NCBI GenBank assembly: GCA_030146905.1
Contig: JASLAV010001145.1
Span: 1-14,026, forward strand
Source of the DNA: Lentzea sp.
GTDB lineage: Bacteria; Actinomycetota; Actinomycetes; Mycobacteriales; Pseudonocardiaceae
Length of the DNA stretch: 14,026 nucleotides
Reading direction: 5' to 3'
Every line of letters starts with the position of its first letter. The first letter of the stretch is position 1. This document shows positions 1-6,901 of this stretch, piece after piece. Made by a program: the position numbers and the translations under genes. The notes beneath the pieces are model-generated. The model was not told the origin of the DNA. It made no database searches and worked only from the letters and a program-made list of their open reading frames with translations.

Positions 1-1259
1 GCGACCATCTCGTTGAACTTGAGGCCTGCCAGGTGCCGCTCGCCGTAGCCGAGCCAGCAGATCCTGGCTGGCAGGCCCTGGAACTCGACACGCTCCCCCG
101 CCATCTTGATCCACCTGGCGAGCTGCTCGTTCTCCGGGAACAGCTCCAGGATCGCCCTGTCGGTCTTGGCGATGTCCTCGGGGTCGCCGGACAGCGCCGC
201 CCAGCGGAACGGGCCCCTGCCCTCGCAGAACAGCGGCCGGATGTACGCGGGCACGAAGCCGGGGAACGCGAACGCGCGGTCGTAGCCGCCGAGCTGCGCC
301 TCGCCGCGGATCGAGTTGCCGTAGTCGAACACCTCCGCGCCGCGGTCCATGAACCCGACCATCGCCTCGACGTGCGTGGCCATCGAGGCCCGCGCCCTGT
401 CGGTGAACTCCTCCGGCTTGGAGGCGGCGTAGTCCTGCCAGTCCTCCAGGGCCACGCCGACGGGCAGGTACGCCAGCGGGTCGTGCGCCGACGTCTGGTC
501 CGTCACGATGTCTGCGGGGACCTCGCGGCGCAGCAGCTCGGGCAGGATCTCCGCCGCGTTGCCCACGACACCGACGGAAACGGCCTCACCGGCGGCCTTC
601 GCGGCCAGCACGCGCTCGATCGCGGAGTCCAGGTCGGCGGCGACCTCGTCCAGGTAGCGGGTCTCCACCCGGCGCTGGGCGCGGTGCGGGTCGGCCTCGA
701 TGCACAGCGCGACGCCCTCGTTCATCGTCACGGCCAGCGGCTGCGCGCCGCCCATGCCGCCGAGGCCCGCGGTGACCGTCAACGTTCCGCGCAGCGTGCC
801 GTTGAAGCGCTTGTTGGCGACGGCGGCGAACGTCTCGTAGGTGCCCTGCAGGATGCCCTGCGTGCCGATGTAGATCCACGAACCGGCGGTCATCTGCCCG
901 TACATCGTGAGGCCCTCGGCCTCCAGGCGGCGGAACTCGGGCCAGTTCGCCCAGTCCGGCACGAGGTTCGAGTTCGCGATCAGCACCCGCGGCGCCCACT
1001 CGTGCGTGCGCATGACCCCGACCGGGCGTCCCGACTGCACCAGCAGCGTCTCGTCGGCTTCCAGCCGGGCCAGCTCGCGGGAGATCGCCTCGAACGACGG
1101 CCAGTCGCGCGCGGCCTTGCCCGTACCGCCGTAGACGACGAGGTCCTCCGGACGTTCGGCCACGTCGGGGTCGAGGTTGTTGTGGAACATCCGCAGCGCG
1201 GCCTCGGTCGACCACTGCTTGGCGGTCAGCGACGTGCCTCGGTCAGCTCGAACGGTCAT
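1..1259 (-). CDS. hutU: Urocanate hydratase (urocanase), 3' end cut by window edge
   Basis: This enzyme hydrates urocanate to 4-imidazolone-5-propionate, the second step of histidine degradation, in the cytoplasm with tightly bound NAD+. About 419 codons are visible of a usual length near 550; the C-terminus lies beyond the left edge. Seen in the translation: [10 protein letters not shown] near residue 40, a [10 protein letters not shown]...[13 protein letters not shown] block near 75-105, [16 protein letters not shown] near 115-130, a glycine-rich [11 protein letters not shown] loop near 155, and near the edge the urocanase signature [16 protein letters not shown], whose catalytic cysteine is residue 401 (Cys410 in the Pseudomonas enzyme, by family knowledge). 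The ATG at 1257-1259 overlaps the hutH stop in an ATGA junction, so translation is probably coupled. The visible part shows no frameshift or lost motif. Confidence 0.97.
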   Translation of the reverse strand, partial: MTVRADRGTSLTAKQWSTEAALRMFHNNLDPDVAERPEDLVVYGGTGKAARDWPSFEAISRELARLEADETLLVQSGRPVGVMRTHEWAPRVLIANSNLVPDWANWPEFRRLEAEGLTMYGQMTAGSWIYIGTQGILQGTYETFAAVANKRFNGTLRGTLTVTAGLGGMGGAQPLAVTMNEGVALCIEADPHRAQRRVETRYLDEVAADLDSAIERVLAAKAAGEAVSVGVVGNAAEILPELLRREVPADIVTDQTSAHDPLAYLPVGVALEDWQDYAASKPEEFTDRARASMATHVEAMVGFMDRGAEVFDYGNSIRGEAQLGGYDRAFAFPGFVPAYIRPLFCEGRGPFRWAALSGDPEDIAKTDRAILELFPENEQLARWIKMAGERVEFQGLPARICWLGYGERHLAGLKFNEMV

Positions 1260-2764
1260 GACAGAGCTCCACTTCGGATCAGGGCCTCGGCGGCGGCGAT
1301 CTCGGGTGCGAGGTGGCGGTCGGGGCCGGGGCCGGAGACCGTCTCGCGCAGCTTCGCCACGGCGGCGGCCGTCGCGGGGGCGGGCTTGAGGGGCGCGCGC
1401 AGGTCCAGCGCACGCGCGGCGGTGAGCAGTTCGACGGCCAGCACGGTGGTCAGGCCGTCCACGGCCTTGCGCAGCTTGCGGGCGGCGGACCAGCCCATCG
1501 ACACGTGGTCCTCCTGCATCGCGGAGGACGGGATCGAGTCGACCGACGCCGGCACGGCCAGGCGCTTGAGCTCGGACACGATCGCGGCCTGGGTGTACTG
1601 GGCGATCATGTGGCCGGAGTCGACGCCGGGGTCGTCGGCGAGGAACGGCGGCAGCCCGTGCGACCGCGAGACGTCGAGCATGCGGTCGGTGCGGCGCTCG
1701 GCGATGGACGCCACGTCCGCGACCGGGATGGCGAGGAAGTCCAGCACGTAGGCGATGGGGGCGCCGTGGAAGTTGCCGTTCGACTCGACCCTGCCGTCCG
1801 CCAGCACCACCGGGTTGTCGATCACCGACGACAGCTCGCGGTCCGCCACCGTCGCCGCGTACGCCACCGTGTCGCGTGCGGCGCCGTGGACCTGCGGGGA
1901 GCAGCGCAGCGAGTACGCGTCCTGCACTCGGGTGCAGTCGGGGCCGCGGTGCGAGGCGACGATCTCGGAGTCGCGCAGGAACGCGAGCATCCGCGCGGCG
2001 CTGACGTTCTGGCCGGGGTGCGGGCGCAGCGCGTGCAGCTCCGGCTCGAAGACGCGGTCGGTGCCGAGCAGCGCCTCGACGCTCATGGCGGCGGTGAGGT
2101 CGGCGATGTCCAGCAGCCGGGTGAGGTCGGCGATCGCCAGCGCCAGCATGCCGAGCATGCCGTCGGTGCCGTTGATCAGCGCGAGACCTTCCTTCTCTGC
2201 CAGCCGCACCGGTTCGATGCCGGCTTCCGCCAGCGCCTCCGCCGCGGTGACCAGTTCGCCCGCCGCGTTGCGGACCATGCCCTCGCCCATCAGCGCCAGC
2301 GCGCTCGCCGACAACGGCGCGAGGTCACCTGAACAGCCCAGCGAGCCGAACTCGTGCACGACGGGCGTGATGCCGGCGTTCAGCACCCCGGCCATCGCGT
2401 CCACAGTGGACAAGCGAACACCGGTGTGGCCGGTCGCCAGGGTGCGCAGGCGCAGCAGCATCAGCGCGCGCACGACCTCGCGTTCGACTTCGGGACCGGA
2501 ACCGGCGGCGTGCGAGCGGATCAAAGACCGCTGCAGCTGGGCACGGCGGTCCGGCGGGATGTGCCGGACGGCGAGCGCCCCGAACCCGGTCGAGACGCCG
2601 TACGTGGGGCGTTCGGCCGTGGCGAGCTGTTCGATGTGGCCACGGGCGGTGGTGACCGCCTCACGGGCCGCCGCGGTGATCTCCACGGGGGCGCCGTCGC
2701 GGGCGACGGCATGAACGTCATCGAGGGTCAGAGGCTTCGGACCCAGCTCCACCGGTTGTCGCAT
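1256..2764 (-). CDS. hutH: Histidine ammonia-lyase
   Basis: Histidine ammonia-lyase removes ammonia from L-histidine to give trans-urocanate, the entry step of the hut pathway; it is a cytoplasmic homotetramer. The 502-residue protein has the normal family length. The signature [12 protein letters not shown] holds the self-forming MIO electrophile at Cys144-Ser145-Gly146; many homologues have Ala at the first position. Other active-site positions seen by comparison with the Pseudomonas enzyme are Tyr55, His85, Asn198, Tyr284, Arg287 and Glu418 (in QEDH). The ATG at 2762-2764 gives a natural N-terminus, but no good ribosome-binding site precedes it: the only GGAG is 15 nt upstream, inside a hairpin stem. 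It is first gene of a hutH-hutU unit and its stop overlaps the hutU start by four bases. The 80-bp upstream gap carries a candidate regulator-binding palindrome. Confidence 0.97.
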   Translation of the reverse strand: MRQPVELGPKPLTLDDVHAVARDGAPVEITAAAREAVTTARGHIEQLATAERPTYGVSTGFGALAVRHIPPDRRAQLQRSLIRSHAAGSGPEVEREVVRALMLLRLRTLATGHTGVRLSTVDAMAGVLNAGITPVVHEFGSLGCSGDLAPLSASALALMGEGMVRNAAGELVTAAEALAEAGIEPVRLAEKEGLALINGTDGMLGMLALAIADLTRLLDIADLTAAMSVEALLGTDRVFEPELHALRPHPGQNVSAARMLAFLRDSEIVASHRGPDCTRVQDAYSLRCSPQVHGAARDTVAYAATVADRELSSVIDNPVVLADGRVESNGNFHGAPIAYVLDFLAIPVADVASIAERRTDRMLDVSRSHGLPPFLADDPGVDSGHMIAQYTQAAIVSELKRLAVPASVDSIPSSAMQEDHVSMGWSAARKLRKAVDGLTTVLAVELLTAARALDLRAPLKPAPATAAAVAKLRETVSGPGPDRHLAPEIAAAEALIRSGALS

Positions 2765-2777
2765 GGAGACATCACAA

Positions 2778-2809
2778 CGCTCCGGGGCCGGCTCAGCGAC
2801 CCCGGAGCG
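2778..2809 (-). terminator. Perfect 10-bp GC-rich hairpin between the sigma operon and hutH
   Basis: Arms CGCTCCGGGG (2778-2787) and CCCCGGAGCG (2800-2809) are exact inverted complements around a 12-nt loop. It lies 35 bases downstream of the membrane-protein stop, so it may terminate that operon; the following minus-strand bases TTGTGATGT are only weakly U-rich. It also lies 13 bases before the hutH ATG and contains the only GGAG available to that gene, so it could instead act as a translational control element in the hutH leader. Confidence 0.55.
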
Positions 2810-2818
2810 CGTGATGGT

Positions 2819-2834
2819 GTCTGGTACTCCAGAC
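2819..2834. promoter_or_regulatory. Candidate HutR (IclR-type) operator upstream of hutH
   Basis: The sequence GTCTGGTACTCCAGAC is two perfect 6-bp arms around TACT, centred about 62 bp upstream of the hutH ATG. Its inner 14 bases TCTGGTACTCCAGA closely fit the motif I recall for the IclR-type HutR site of Corynebacterium resistens (TCTGwwATwCCAGA). An IclR gene lies 1.6 kb away. The palindrome is seen directly; its role as an operator is inferred, and the consensus is quoted from memory. Confidence 0.5.
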
Positions 2835-2844
2835 TGACCGGGCT

Positions 2845-3798
2845 TTAGAGCCCCGTGCCGATCCAGTTCGTGTCCGGGTGGTCCATGTGCTGCATGGACA
2901 CCCTGGTCGCGGCGTCGAGCAGGCTGTCCGTGCTCTCGCCGTCACCCGACACGGTGAGCCACAGCCCGCTGTCCTGCACCACGAGCGCACCGCTGCCGAC
3001 GATCGCGCCCGTCTTGCCGCGCACGGTCACCGGCGCGCCATCGGTCTGCGCGGGCGCGCTCGTCGAGAGCGTCACCACGAACTTCTCCGAACGCCACTGC
3101 GCGGTCCACCGGTTGAGCGTGCTGCCCCAGATGTCACCGGCCGGCCTGCCGTCGAGCGAGAACGGCGCCAGGTAGGTGAGCTTCGCGTCGGCCCGCACCG
3201 AGTCGGCGACCCTCATCGCGGTCTCCCGCCCGTCGGCCTCACCGCGCACCGACACGGCGAGGACGTCCTGCGCCTGCCACACGACCTCGGTGGTCTGGCC
3301 GGGCGACTGGCCCTGGACCGTCCTGACCCACGCCTTCAGCCCGCGGACGCTGGTCTCCAGCCATCCGTCGAGGTCCGGCAGCTTCCTGGAGTTCGTCAGG
3401 CTGACGCGGGCGTCACCTGTCTGCTGCGTCGGGTCCTTGTCCTTGATGCTCGCCGGCACCCAGACGCGGGTCGTCTCGTCGCCGACGCTGCGGAACGTCT
3501 CGACGTAGCCTTCCGGCAGCCAGTGCGGCGCGTACTTGATCTCGACGCTCCCGCCGTTCGCGGGCAACAGCGCGGCGGCGGCGTTGTCCGAGGTCGGCGG
3601 CGTGTACCTGTCGCTGGCGATGACACCCGCGAAGATCAGGACGGCGACGGCGGCCACTCCCGCGGTGGCGATCAGGAAGATGTTGCTGCGCTGCTGCTTG
3701 CGCTTGCGCCGCAGGGCGTTCAGCGTCGGTCCGGGATGCGGCGTGCGTTCGGCGAGCTTGCCGAGCGCGTCCTTGATGAGCTGTTCGGTGTCGTTCAC
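2845..3798 (-). CDS. Single-pass membrane protein, probable partner (anti-sigma-like) of the adjacent ECF sigma factor
   Basis: I do not recognise a named family. The 317-residue protein has a short cytoplasmic N-terminus (1-38) ending in the basic stretch RRKRKQQR, one hydrophobic membrane segment at about 39-61, and an extracytoplasmic region of about 255 residues. It has no cysteine, so the zinc-binding HxxxCxxC motif of common anti-sigma factors is absent. The GTG start at 3796-3798 overlaps the sigma-factor stop as GTGA; extending further upstream would only read over the sigma gene in another frame. Pairs of a SigE-family sigma factor and a one-helix membrane protein with a similar short N-terminus are common in actinobacteria, and coupling suggests fixed stoichiometry. 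The role as sensor or anti-sigma factor is inferred from position and topology. The TAA stop at 2845-2847 sits in a small 5-bp hairpin. Confidence 0.85.
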   Translation of the reverse strand: MNDTEQLIKDALGKLAERTPHPGPTLNALRRKRKQQRSNIFLIATAGVAAVAVLIFAGVIASDRYTPPTSDNAAAALLPANGGSVEIKYAPHWLPEGYVETFRSVGDETTRVWVPASIKDKDPTQQTGDARVSLTNSRKLPDLDGWLETSVRGLKAWVRTVQGQSPGQTTEVVWQAQDVLAVSVRGEADGRETAMRVADSVRADAKLTYLAPFSLDGRPAGDIWGSTLNRWTAQWRSEKFVVTLSTSAPAQTDGAPVTVRGKTGAIVGSGALVVQDSGLWLTVSGDGESTDSLLDAATRVSMQHMDHPDTNWIGTGL

Positions 3799-4322
3799 GA
3801 CAGGCCCTCCCCGAGCCGCAACCCGACACCAGCGGGTTCCGGCGTGTGATCCAGGCGGAGTGTGGCCAGCGCACGCGAGATGTGGCTGCGCACTGTTCCC
3901 TCGGCACAACCGAGCATCTGTGCGATCTCCGAGTCCTCGTAGTTCTCGTAGTAGCGGAGCACGATCGCGGCCCGCTGCTTGCGGGGCAGCTTCGCGATCC
4001 GCTGCAACATGGCTTCCCGCTCGTCGTAGTGGTGCGTCGTGTCCGAGACGGGCGGGGTGACGGACTCCAGGGTCGTCATGCAGAGGGCGACGTCCTTGGC
4101 CGCCCTGCGCCGGCGCCACGAGAGGTACTCGTTGGTCACCATGCGCTTGACGTAGGCGTGAGGGAGGTCGACTGATCCGATGCGGTCCCATTTCTGCTGC
4201 GCACGCAGCAGGACCTCCTGGACCACGTCCTGGGCCAGGTGCGGGTCGCACGTGAGCACGGTGGCATAGCGCAGCAACGGGGTCACCTGTTCTGCCACGA
4301 AGTCATCGAAACTCGGTGTCAA
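3795..4322 (-). CDS. ECF RNA polymerase sigma factor, SigE family
   Basis: This 175-residue protein has the two-domain build of extracytoplasmic-function sigma factors, which direct RNA polymerase to stress-type promoters. Region 2 spans about 7-72, with the core-binding and -10-recognition segment around HLAQDVVQEVLLRAQQKW and AYVKRMVTNEYLSWRRRR. Region 4 spans about 103-155, with LPRKQRAAIVLRYYENYEDSEIA followed by the helix-turn-helix EGTVRSHISRALATLR. The pattern resembles the actinobacterial SigE family rather than ECFs carrying a C-terminal SnoaL domain. The TTG start at 4320-4322 is supported by GAAGGGGG at 4329-4336 with a 6-base spacer; no ATG or GTG fits as well. Its stop overlaps the start of the membrane protein. 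A possible ECF-type promoter lies just upstream, so autoregulation is plausible. Its target genes cannot be told from here. Confidence 0.93.
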   Translation of the reverse strand: MTPSFDDFVAEQVTPLLRYATVLTCDPHLAQDVVQEVLLRAQQKWDRIGSVDLPHAYVKRMVTNEYLSWRRRRAAKDVALCMTTLESVTPPVSDTTHHYDEREAMLQRIAKLPRKQRAAIVLRYYENYEDSEIAQMLGCAEGTVRSHISRALATLRLDHTPEPAGVGLRLGEGLS

Positions 4323-4328
4323 TCCCGA

Positions 4329-4336
4329 CCCCCTTC
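4329..4336 (-). promoter_or_regulatory. Ribosome-binding site that supports a TTG start for the sigma factor
   Basis: On the minus strand GAAGGGGG is followed by the six bases TCGGGA and then TTG. Strength and spacing make the unusual TTG the best start for the sigma-factor gene. Confidence 0.6.
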
Positions 4337-4355
4337 AAAACCGTCACACCCCTAT

Positions 4356-4379
4356 GACGCACCTCGGGCTCGTTCTGTT
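4356..4379 (-). promoter_or_regulatory. Possible ECF-type promoter of the sigma operon
   Basis: On the minus strand an AAC (4379-4377) and a CGTC (4359-4356) are separated by 17 bases. This resembles the general ECF layout of a -35 element ending in AAC and a -10 of CGTC at 16-17 bp. It would give a leader of roughly 25 nt before the TTG. Only short core elements match, so this is a weak prediction. Confidence 0.3.
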
Positions 4380-4435
4380 GAGTGTGCCCTGATGGAGGAA
4401 CGGCGTGGGCTGCATCACGTGGGAAAATCACTTCC

Positions 4436-5221
4436 GTGGGCAGCAGCAGCGACGTTCCCGCGCTACGGCGAGGGCTTGCGGTCCTCCGGCTGCTCGCGGG
4501 CAGGCCCGGACCGGTCTCGGCGGCGTCGGTGGCGCGCGAGCTGAACCTCCCCAGGTCAACGACCTACCACCTGCTGTCGGAGCTGACCGAGGCCGGTTTC
4601 GCGACCCACTTCCCCGAGGAGAAGCGCTACGGCCTCGGCGTCGCGTCGTTCGAGCTGGGGTCCGCCTACCTGCGGCACGACCCGCTGGAGCGCCTCGCCC
4701 GCCCTCTGTTGCGCAAGCTGGCCGATCGGATGGAAAAGGTCGCGCATCTGGGTGTCCTGCACGGCGCGGAGGCGCTGTACCTGGTACGCGAACAGCCGCG
4801 GCAACCGCAGACGATCGTGTCCGACGTGGGCGTGCGGCTGCCGGCCCACCTCACCGCCTCCGGCCGCGCGATGCTGGCGAACCTGCCCCCCGCGCAGGTC
4901 AGGGCGCTGTTCCCGTCCGTGGAGTCGTTCGTCGACAGGACGGGCCGCGGCCCGCACAACCTGCCGGCGCTGCGGCGGTTGCTCACCGCCGAACGCAGGC
5001 AGGGCTGGGCGGTCGAGGACGGGTTCGTGACGGTCGGGTTCGCCTCGGTGGCGGCTCCGGTGTTCGACCACGGCGAGCGGCCGATCGCGGCGATCACTCT
5101 GACGTTCCGGCACCTGTGCGACACGCCCTGCAGCCAGGCGTGGCCCGACCTGGCCAAGGAGGTCCGCAAGGCTGCCGAGGAGCTCACGGGGCGGATCGGC
5201 GGTCACGCGGCGTCGGGGTAG
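4436..5221 (+). CDS. IclR-family transcriptional regulator, candidate HutR
   Basis: IclR regulators are small-molecule-responsive DNA-binding proteins. With the GTG at 4436 the product has 261 residues, normal for the family. It carries an N-terminal winged helix (about 5-68; VSAASVARELNLPRSTTYHLLSEL is the recognition region) and a C-terminal effector domain (about 75-250, with HLGVLHGAEALYLVRE and the LPAHLTASGRAMLA segment typical of the family). An in-frame GTG at 4382 would add 18 poorly conserved-looking residues; I prefer 4436 because the family normally begins close to VPALRRGLAVL, although the ribosome-binding site there is weak. It is divergent from the sigma operon and convergent with the importer. 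IclR-type HutR controls hut genes in Corynebacterium, so histidine or urocanate sensing is a reasonable inference. Control of the neighbouring importer is an alternative. Confidence 0.92.
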   Translation: MGSSSDVPALRRGLAVLRLLAGRPGPVSAASVARELNLPRSTTYHLLSELTEAGFATHFPEEKRYGLGVASFELGSAYLRHDPLERLARPLLRKLADRMEKVAHLGVLHGAEALYLVREQPRQPQTIVSDVGVRLPAHLTASGRAMLANLPPAQVRALFPSVESFVDRTGRGPHNLPALRRLLTAERRQGWAVEDGFVTVGFASVAAPVFDHGERPIAAITLTFRHLCDTPCSQAWPDLAKEVRKAAEELTGRIGGHAASG

Positions 5222-5238
5222 CCGGCCGCGGACCGCTG

Positions 5239-5261
5239 GGTCGTGCTCCTGCTGCACGACC
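5239..5261 (+). terminator. Hairpin after the IclR gene
   Basis: GGTCGTGC (5239-5246) and GCACGACC (5254-5261) form a perfect 8-bp stem with a 7-nt loop, 17 bases past the IclR stop. No U-tract follows, which is usual for actinobacterial terminators. It probably ends the regulator transcript before it meets the convergent importer operon. Confidence 0.5.
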
Positions 5262-5277
5262 TGCATGGCCGTACAAG

Positions 5278-5322
5278 CGAAAACCGCTGACCTGCAGCCG
5301 TGAGAGCTGCGGGCCAGCGGTT
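5278..5322 (-). terminator. Strong intrinsic terminator of the importer operon
   Basis: Read on the minus strand, an outer 8-bp stem (AACCGCTG / CAGCGGTT), a single mismatch, and an inner 8-bp stem with one G-U pair close on a 7-nt loop (5299-5305). The stem is followed at once by TTTTCGCTT (counting the last two T of the stem). It starts 13 bases after the lipoprotein stop. The tail is U-rich only on the minus strand, so it should act in that direction. Confidence 0.8.
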
Positions 5323-5334
5323 CTCAGAGGCCGG

Positions 5335-6234
5335 TCAGATGCCCGCGGAGGCGAGCCACTCCTTGGCGACCTTCTCCGGTTCCGGCTTGTCCGTCCCCGC
5401 CAGCTTCTGGTTCAGCTCCAGCAGCGTCTTCGTGTCGAGCTTCTTCGAGATGGCGTTGAGGGTGTCGCGGACCTGCTGCGACGCCTTCTTCTCGTTGACG
5501 AGCGGCAGCACGTTCTGCGCGGCGAACACGTTCTTCGGGTCTTCCAGCACGACGAACTCGTTGGCCTTGATGGCGTAGTCCGTCGTGAACAGGTCGGCCG
5601 CCTGCACCGTGTTGTCCTTCAGCCCGGCGACGGTCAGCGGGCCGCCGACGTCGAGGGACTTGAACTCCTTGAACTCGCAGTTGTACTTGGCCTTCAGGCC
5701 CGGCAGGCCGTCGGGGCGGTTCTGGAACTCCGGCGGGCCGCCGAAGACCAGGTCCTTGCAGTACGGCACGAGGTCGTCGATCGACTTGAGGCTGTACTGG
5801 GCCGCGATCTGCTTGGTGACGACGACCGCGTCCTTGTCCTCGGCGGCCGCCTTGTCGAGCACGACCAGGTTCTGCGGCAGGGCCTTCTTCAGCGCCGCGT
5901 ACACCTCGTCGGAGCCGACCTCCGGCGCTTCCTTGTTGACGTGCTTGAGGAGCACGCCCGAGTACTCGGGGATCAGGTCGATCGAGCCGTCCTGCACGCC
6001 CTTGAAGTAGAGCTCGCGGTTGCCGATGTTCATCTTCTTCGACACCTTGATGCCCTTGGCGGCCAAGGCTTCCGCGTAGATCTCGGCGAGCAGGCGCGAC
6101 TCCGGGAAGTTCGCGGAGCCCACGACGATGGTGTCCGTCGGGGCCGGTTCGCCGCCACCGCTGTTCGACAGCGGGTCACCGCCGCACGCTGACAAAAGCA
6201 TGACCGCGGCGACGGCTGTCGCGATGCGCTTCAT
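5335..6234 (-). CDS. Substrate-binding lipoprotein of an OpuC/ProX-type quaternary-amine importer
   Basis: This protein captures substrate outside the membrane for the ABC importer encoded just upstream. The 299-residue precursor has a signal peptide with lipobox LSAC, so Cys17 is the lipidated first mature residue, followed by a Gly/Pro-rich linker to about 34. The fold matches the OpuCC/ProX/OsmF family: VVGSANFPESRLLAEIYAEA near 37-56, DLIPEYSGVLL near 87-96, FGGPPEFQNRPDGLPGL near 164-180. Cys159 and Cys186 could form a disulfide. The segment that in many family members reads like YSTDGRI is here LFTTDYAIKANEF (215-227), so the exact ligand (glycine betaine, choline, carnitine or other) cannot be assigned. 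The ATG at 6232-6234 has a strong GGAGGAAAGAG in front and overlaps the upstream permease stop (ATGA). It is last in the operon. Confidence 0.92.
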   Translation of the reverse strand: MKRIATAVAAVMLLSACGGDPLSNSGGGEPAPTDTIVVGSANFPESRLLAEIYAEALAAKGIKVSKKMNIGNRELYFKGVQDGSIDLIPEYSGVLLKHVNKEAPEVGSDEVYAALKKALPQNLVVLDKAAAEDKDAVVVTKQIAAQYSLKSIDDLVPYCKDLVFGGPPEFQNRPDGLPGLKAKYNCEFKEFKSLDVGGPLTVAGLKDNTVQAADLFTTDYAIKANEFVVLEDPKNVFAAQNVLPLVNEKKASQQVRDTLNAISKKLDTKTLLELNQKLAGTDKPEPEKVAKEWLASAGI

Positions 6235-6896
6235 CTCTTTCCTCCGGTTCCTGCTGGACGCAGCCCTGGCGAGACCGTCAGCCTTTGCAGGCCGGCGAAA
6301 GCCAGGTCGACGAGAACGGCGAGCAGTGCCACGAGCACCGCGCCGGCGAGCATCTGTCCGAAATCCTGCAGGGCGAGGCCGTCGAAGACGAGCCTGCCGA
6401 GGCCACCGGCGCCCGTGTAGGCGGCGATGGTGGCGGTCGCGACCACCTGCAGCGCGGCGCCGCGGAAACCGCCGTAGATCAACGGAAGCGCGTTCGGGAT
6501 CTCCACGCGCAGCAGCACGCCCGACTCGCGCATGCCGACGCCCCTCGCCGCGTCGACGGTCACCGGCTCCACCGCGCGCACGCCGGCGTAGGTGCCCGCC
6601 ATGATCGGCGGGATCGCCAGCAGCACCAGCGCGACGTACACCGGGAAGTCGCCCAGGCCCGCCCACAGCACGACGAGGATCAGCACCGCCGTCGTCGGCA
6701 ACGCGCGCAGGGCGTTGGAGAGCCCGACGATCACGAAGCCGCCCTTGCCGGTGTGGCCGACGAACGCGCCGAGCGGGATCGCGATCACCGCGGCGATCAG
6801 CAGCGTGAAGACCGTGTAGCCGAGGTGTTCCAGCAGCCGCACCGGGATACCGGTCGTGCCGGACCAGTGCGCGGGGTCGAAGAGCCAGCCGCCCAT
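6231..6896 (-). CDS. ABC importer permease 2, OpuC/ProW type
   Basis: A membrane subunit of the quaternary-amine importer, 221 residues with about five or six hydrophobic segments (around 26-46, 53-60, 67-83, 86-104, 147-165, 181-203). The binding-protein-dependent transport signature, which docks the ATPase, is seen as DAARGVGMRESGVLLRVEIP plus the following NALP near 115-138. The ATG at 6894-6896 is preceded by an excellent GGAGGTGA site that overlaps the end of the other permease gene; the gap between the genes is only 5 bases. The stop overlaps the lipoprotein start by four bases. Two separate permease genes per operon are characteristic of the OpuB/OpuC/Osm subgroup, as opposed to ProU with a single permease. 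Confidence 0.93.
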   Translation of the reverse strand: MGGWLFDPAHWSGTTGIPVRLLEHLGYTVFTLLIAAVIAIPLGAFVGHTGKGGFVIVGLSNALRALPTTAVLILVVLWAGLGDFPVYVALVLLAIPPIMAGTYAGVRAVEPVTVDAARGVGMRESGVLLRVEIPNALPLIYGGFRGAALQVVATATIAAYTGAGGLGRLVFDGLALQDFGQMLAGAVLVALLAVLVDLAFAGLQRLTVSPGLRPAGTGGKR

Positions 6897-6901
6897 TCAG
6901 C

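Noticed and set aside
33..2332. Long plus-strand frames (about 572 and 339 codons) opposite hutU and hutH
   Set aside because: Antisense to well-recognised enzymes with intact active sites; the translations are compositionally biased and featureless.
2840..2853. GGGCT-TTAG-AGCCC mini-hairpin over the membrane-protein stop codon
   Set aside because: A 5-bp stem is too short to call a terminator; the larger hairpin further on is a better candidate.
2845..4251. An apparent 468-residue sigma/membrane-protein fusion
   Set aside because: The N-terminal 151 residues are the sigma gene read in the wrong frame. The true membrane protein begins at the GTG at 3798 that overlaps the sigma stop.
4420..4438. 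GGGAA...TTCC partial dyad just before the IclR start as an autoregulatory operator
   Set aside because: Only four to five base pairs match and the sequence does not resemble the hutH palindrome; indistinguishable from chance.
4405..6192. A 595-codon plus-strand frame beginning at a GTG with a good GGAGGA in front
   Set aside because: It runs out of frame through the IclR gene and then antisense through the lipoprotein gene, with an Arg/Gly/Ala-rich product. The ribosome-binding-like sequence appears accidental.
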